From positions 35,188 through 99,187 of the forward strand of contig JAIXMR010000104.1 in assembly GCA_025677835.1 (NCBI GenBank): a stretch of 64,000 nucleotides of DNA. The letters are read 5' to 3'. The DNA is from Sporodiniella umbellata. Taxonomy: Eukaryota > Mucoromycota > Mucoromycetes > Mucorales > Rhizopodaceae. Positions 63,829 through 64,000 of the stretch are shown in pieces; the stretch's first letter is position 1; each line of letters starts with the position of its first letter. The position numbers were made by a program, and so were the translations under genes. The notes under the pieces are model-generated. The model was not told where the DNA came from. It made no database searches and worked only from the letters and a program-made list of their open reading frames with translations.

Positions 63829-64000
63829 ATGAGTTTTATTAGTGTAAGGGAAGGTGTGTTTGTCAAGGACGGAAAAGGCTATAAGATTGCAGGTGCCAAT
63901 TATTGGCAAGGGATGAATTTGGGAGCCAGTGAAGGTTCAGGTGGGGATCGAAAACGGCTATTGAAAGAACTAGATCAGCTACAGTCCATGGGTGTAAATC
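63829..64000 (+). CDS. GH5 family endo-beta-mannanase-like protein, 5' part only
   Basis: Partial gene running off the right edge; the last complete codon lies at the window end. From the ATG at 63829 the frame reads MSFISVREGVFVKDGKGYKI, AGANYWQGMNLGA and GGDRKRLLKELDQLQSMGVN. This is the typical first strand and helix of GH5 mannan endo-1,4-beta-mannosidases (in many of them FV..G..F.vaGaNyW..mnl, DR.r...el.qL..mGvn). No signal peptide is seen at this Met, so an upstream exon may supply one. Confidence 0.72.
   Translation, partial: MSFISVREGVFVKDGKGYKIAGANYWQGMNLGASEGSGGDRKRLLKELDQLQSMGVN

Overview
The window is nuclear DNA of a fungus. It is AT-rich, with many short introns (about 40-100 bases, mostly GT-AG, often with a CTAAC-like branch point), very long A and T runs, and wide gene-poor gaps between compact genes. 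The gene content (fungal-type PI 4-kinase, Set5-like SET/MYND protein, PSD1-type decarboxylase, eL6, lipin, GH5 mannanase, MHYT membrane protein) fits an early-diverging fungus, most likely Mucoromycota/Mucorales. The species is not assigned. Exons were joined by hand from reading frame, splice sites and known family motifs, and all phases were checked.

Layout. 1-12.7 kb is a dense plus-strand block: an EDEM-type GH47 protein with a PA domain, lipin (phosphatidate phosphatase), an EIF1AD-like S1 protein, the DNA polymerase delta small subunit, mitochondrial phosphatidylserine decarboxylase and a small unknown gene. 13.8-14.6 kb (minus) holds a cysteine-rich secreted protein split over four exons. 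15.6-21.6 kb (plus) has ribosomal protein eL6, a 12-exon NCLX-type cation exchanger and CPSF30. Prohibitin-2 (22-23 kb, minus) converges on CPSF30. An MFSD1-like transporter (24.9-26.5 kb, plus) is followed by a 2.3 kb gap. 28.9-31.6 kb (minus) is an MHYT sensor-like membrane protein. At 32.1-33.3 kb lies a 1.2 kb element with 81-base terminal inverted repeats, then a 4.5 kb gap.

37.8-44.9 kb (minus) is one 9-exon gene for a protein of about 2,190 residues of unknown function. After it come a Set5-like SET/MYND protein (plus), an inositol hexakisphosphate kinase (minus), a three-repeat Myb protein (minus) and a PI 4-kinase beta (minus). The right end carries a 59-residue membrane ORF, a basic protein with repeated LWE motifs, the large subunit of ribonucleotide reductase (minus), a Pro/Ser/Gln-rich protein (minus) and the start of a GH5 mannanase cut by the window edge.

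There is no operon logic. Several genes share broad themes: phospholipid and phosphoinositide metabolism (lipin, PSD, PI4K, IP6K), DNA replication (POLD2, RNR1), and mitochondria (PSD, PHB2, NCLX). This is ordinary for eukaryotic chromosomes. The least explained items are the giant protein, the MHYT protein's C-terminal half, the cysteine-rich gene, the inverted-repeat element, and a recurring class of T(n)A(n) perfect palindromes.
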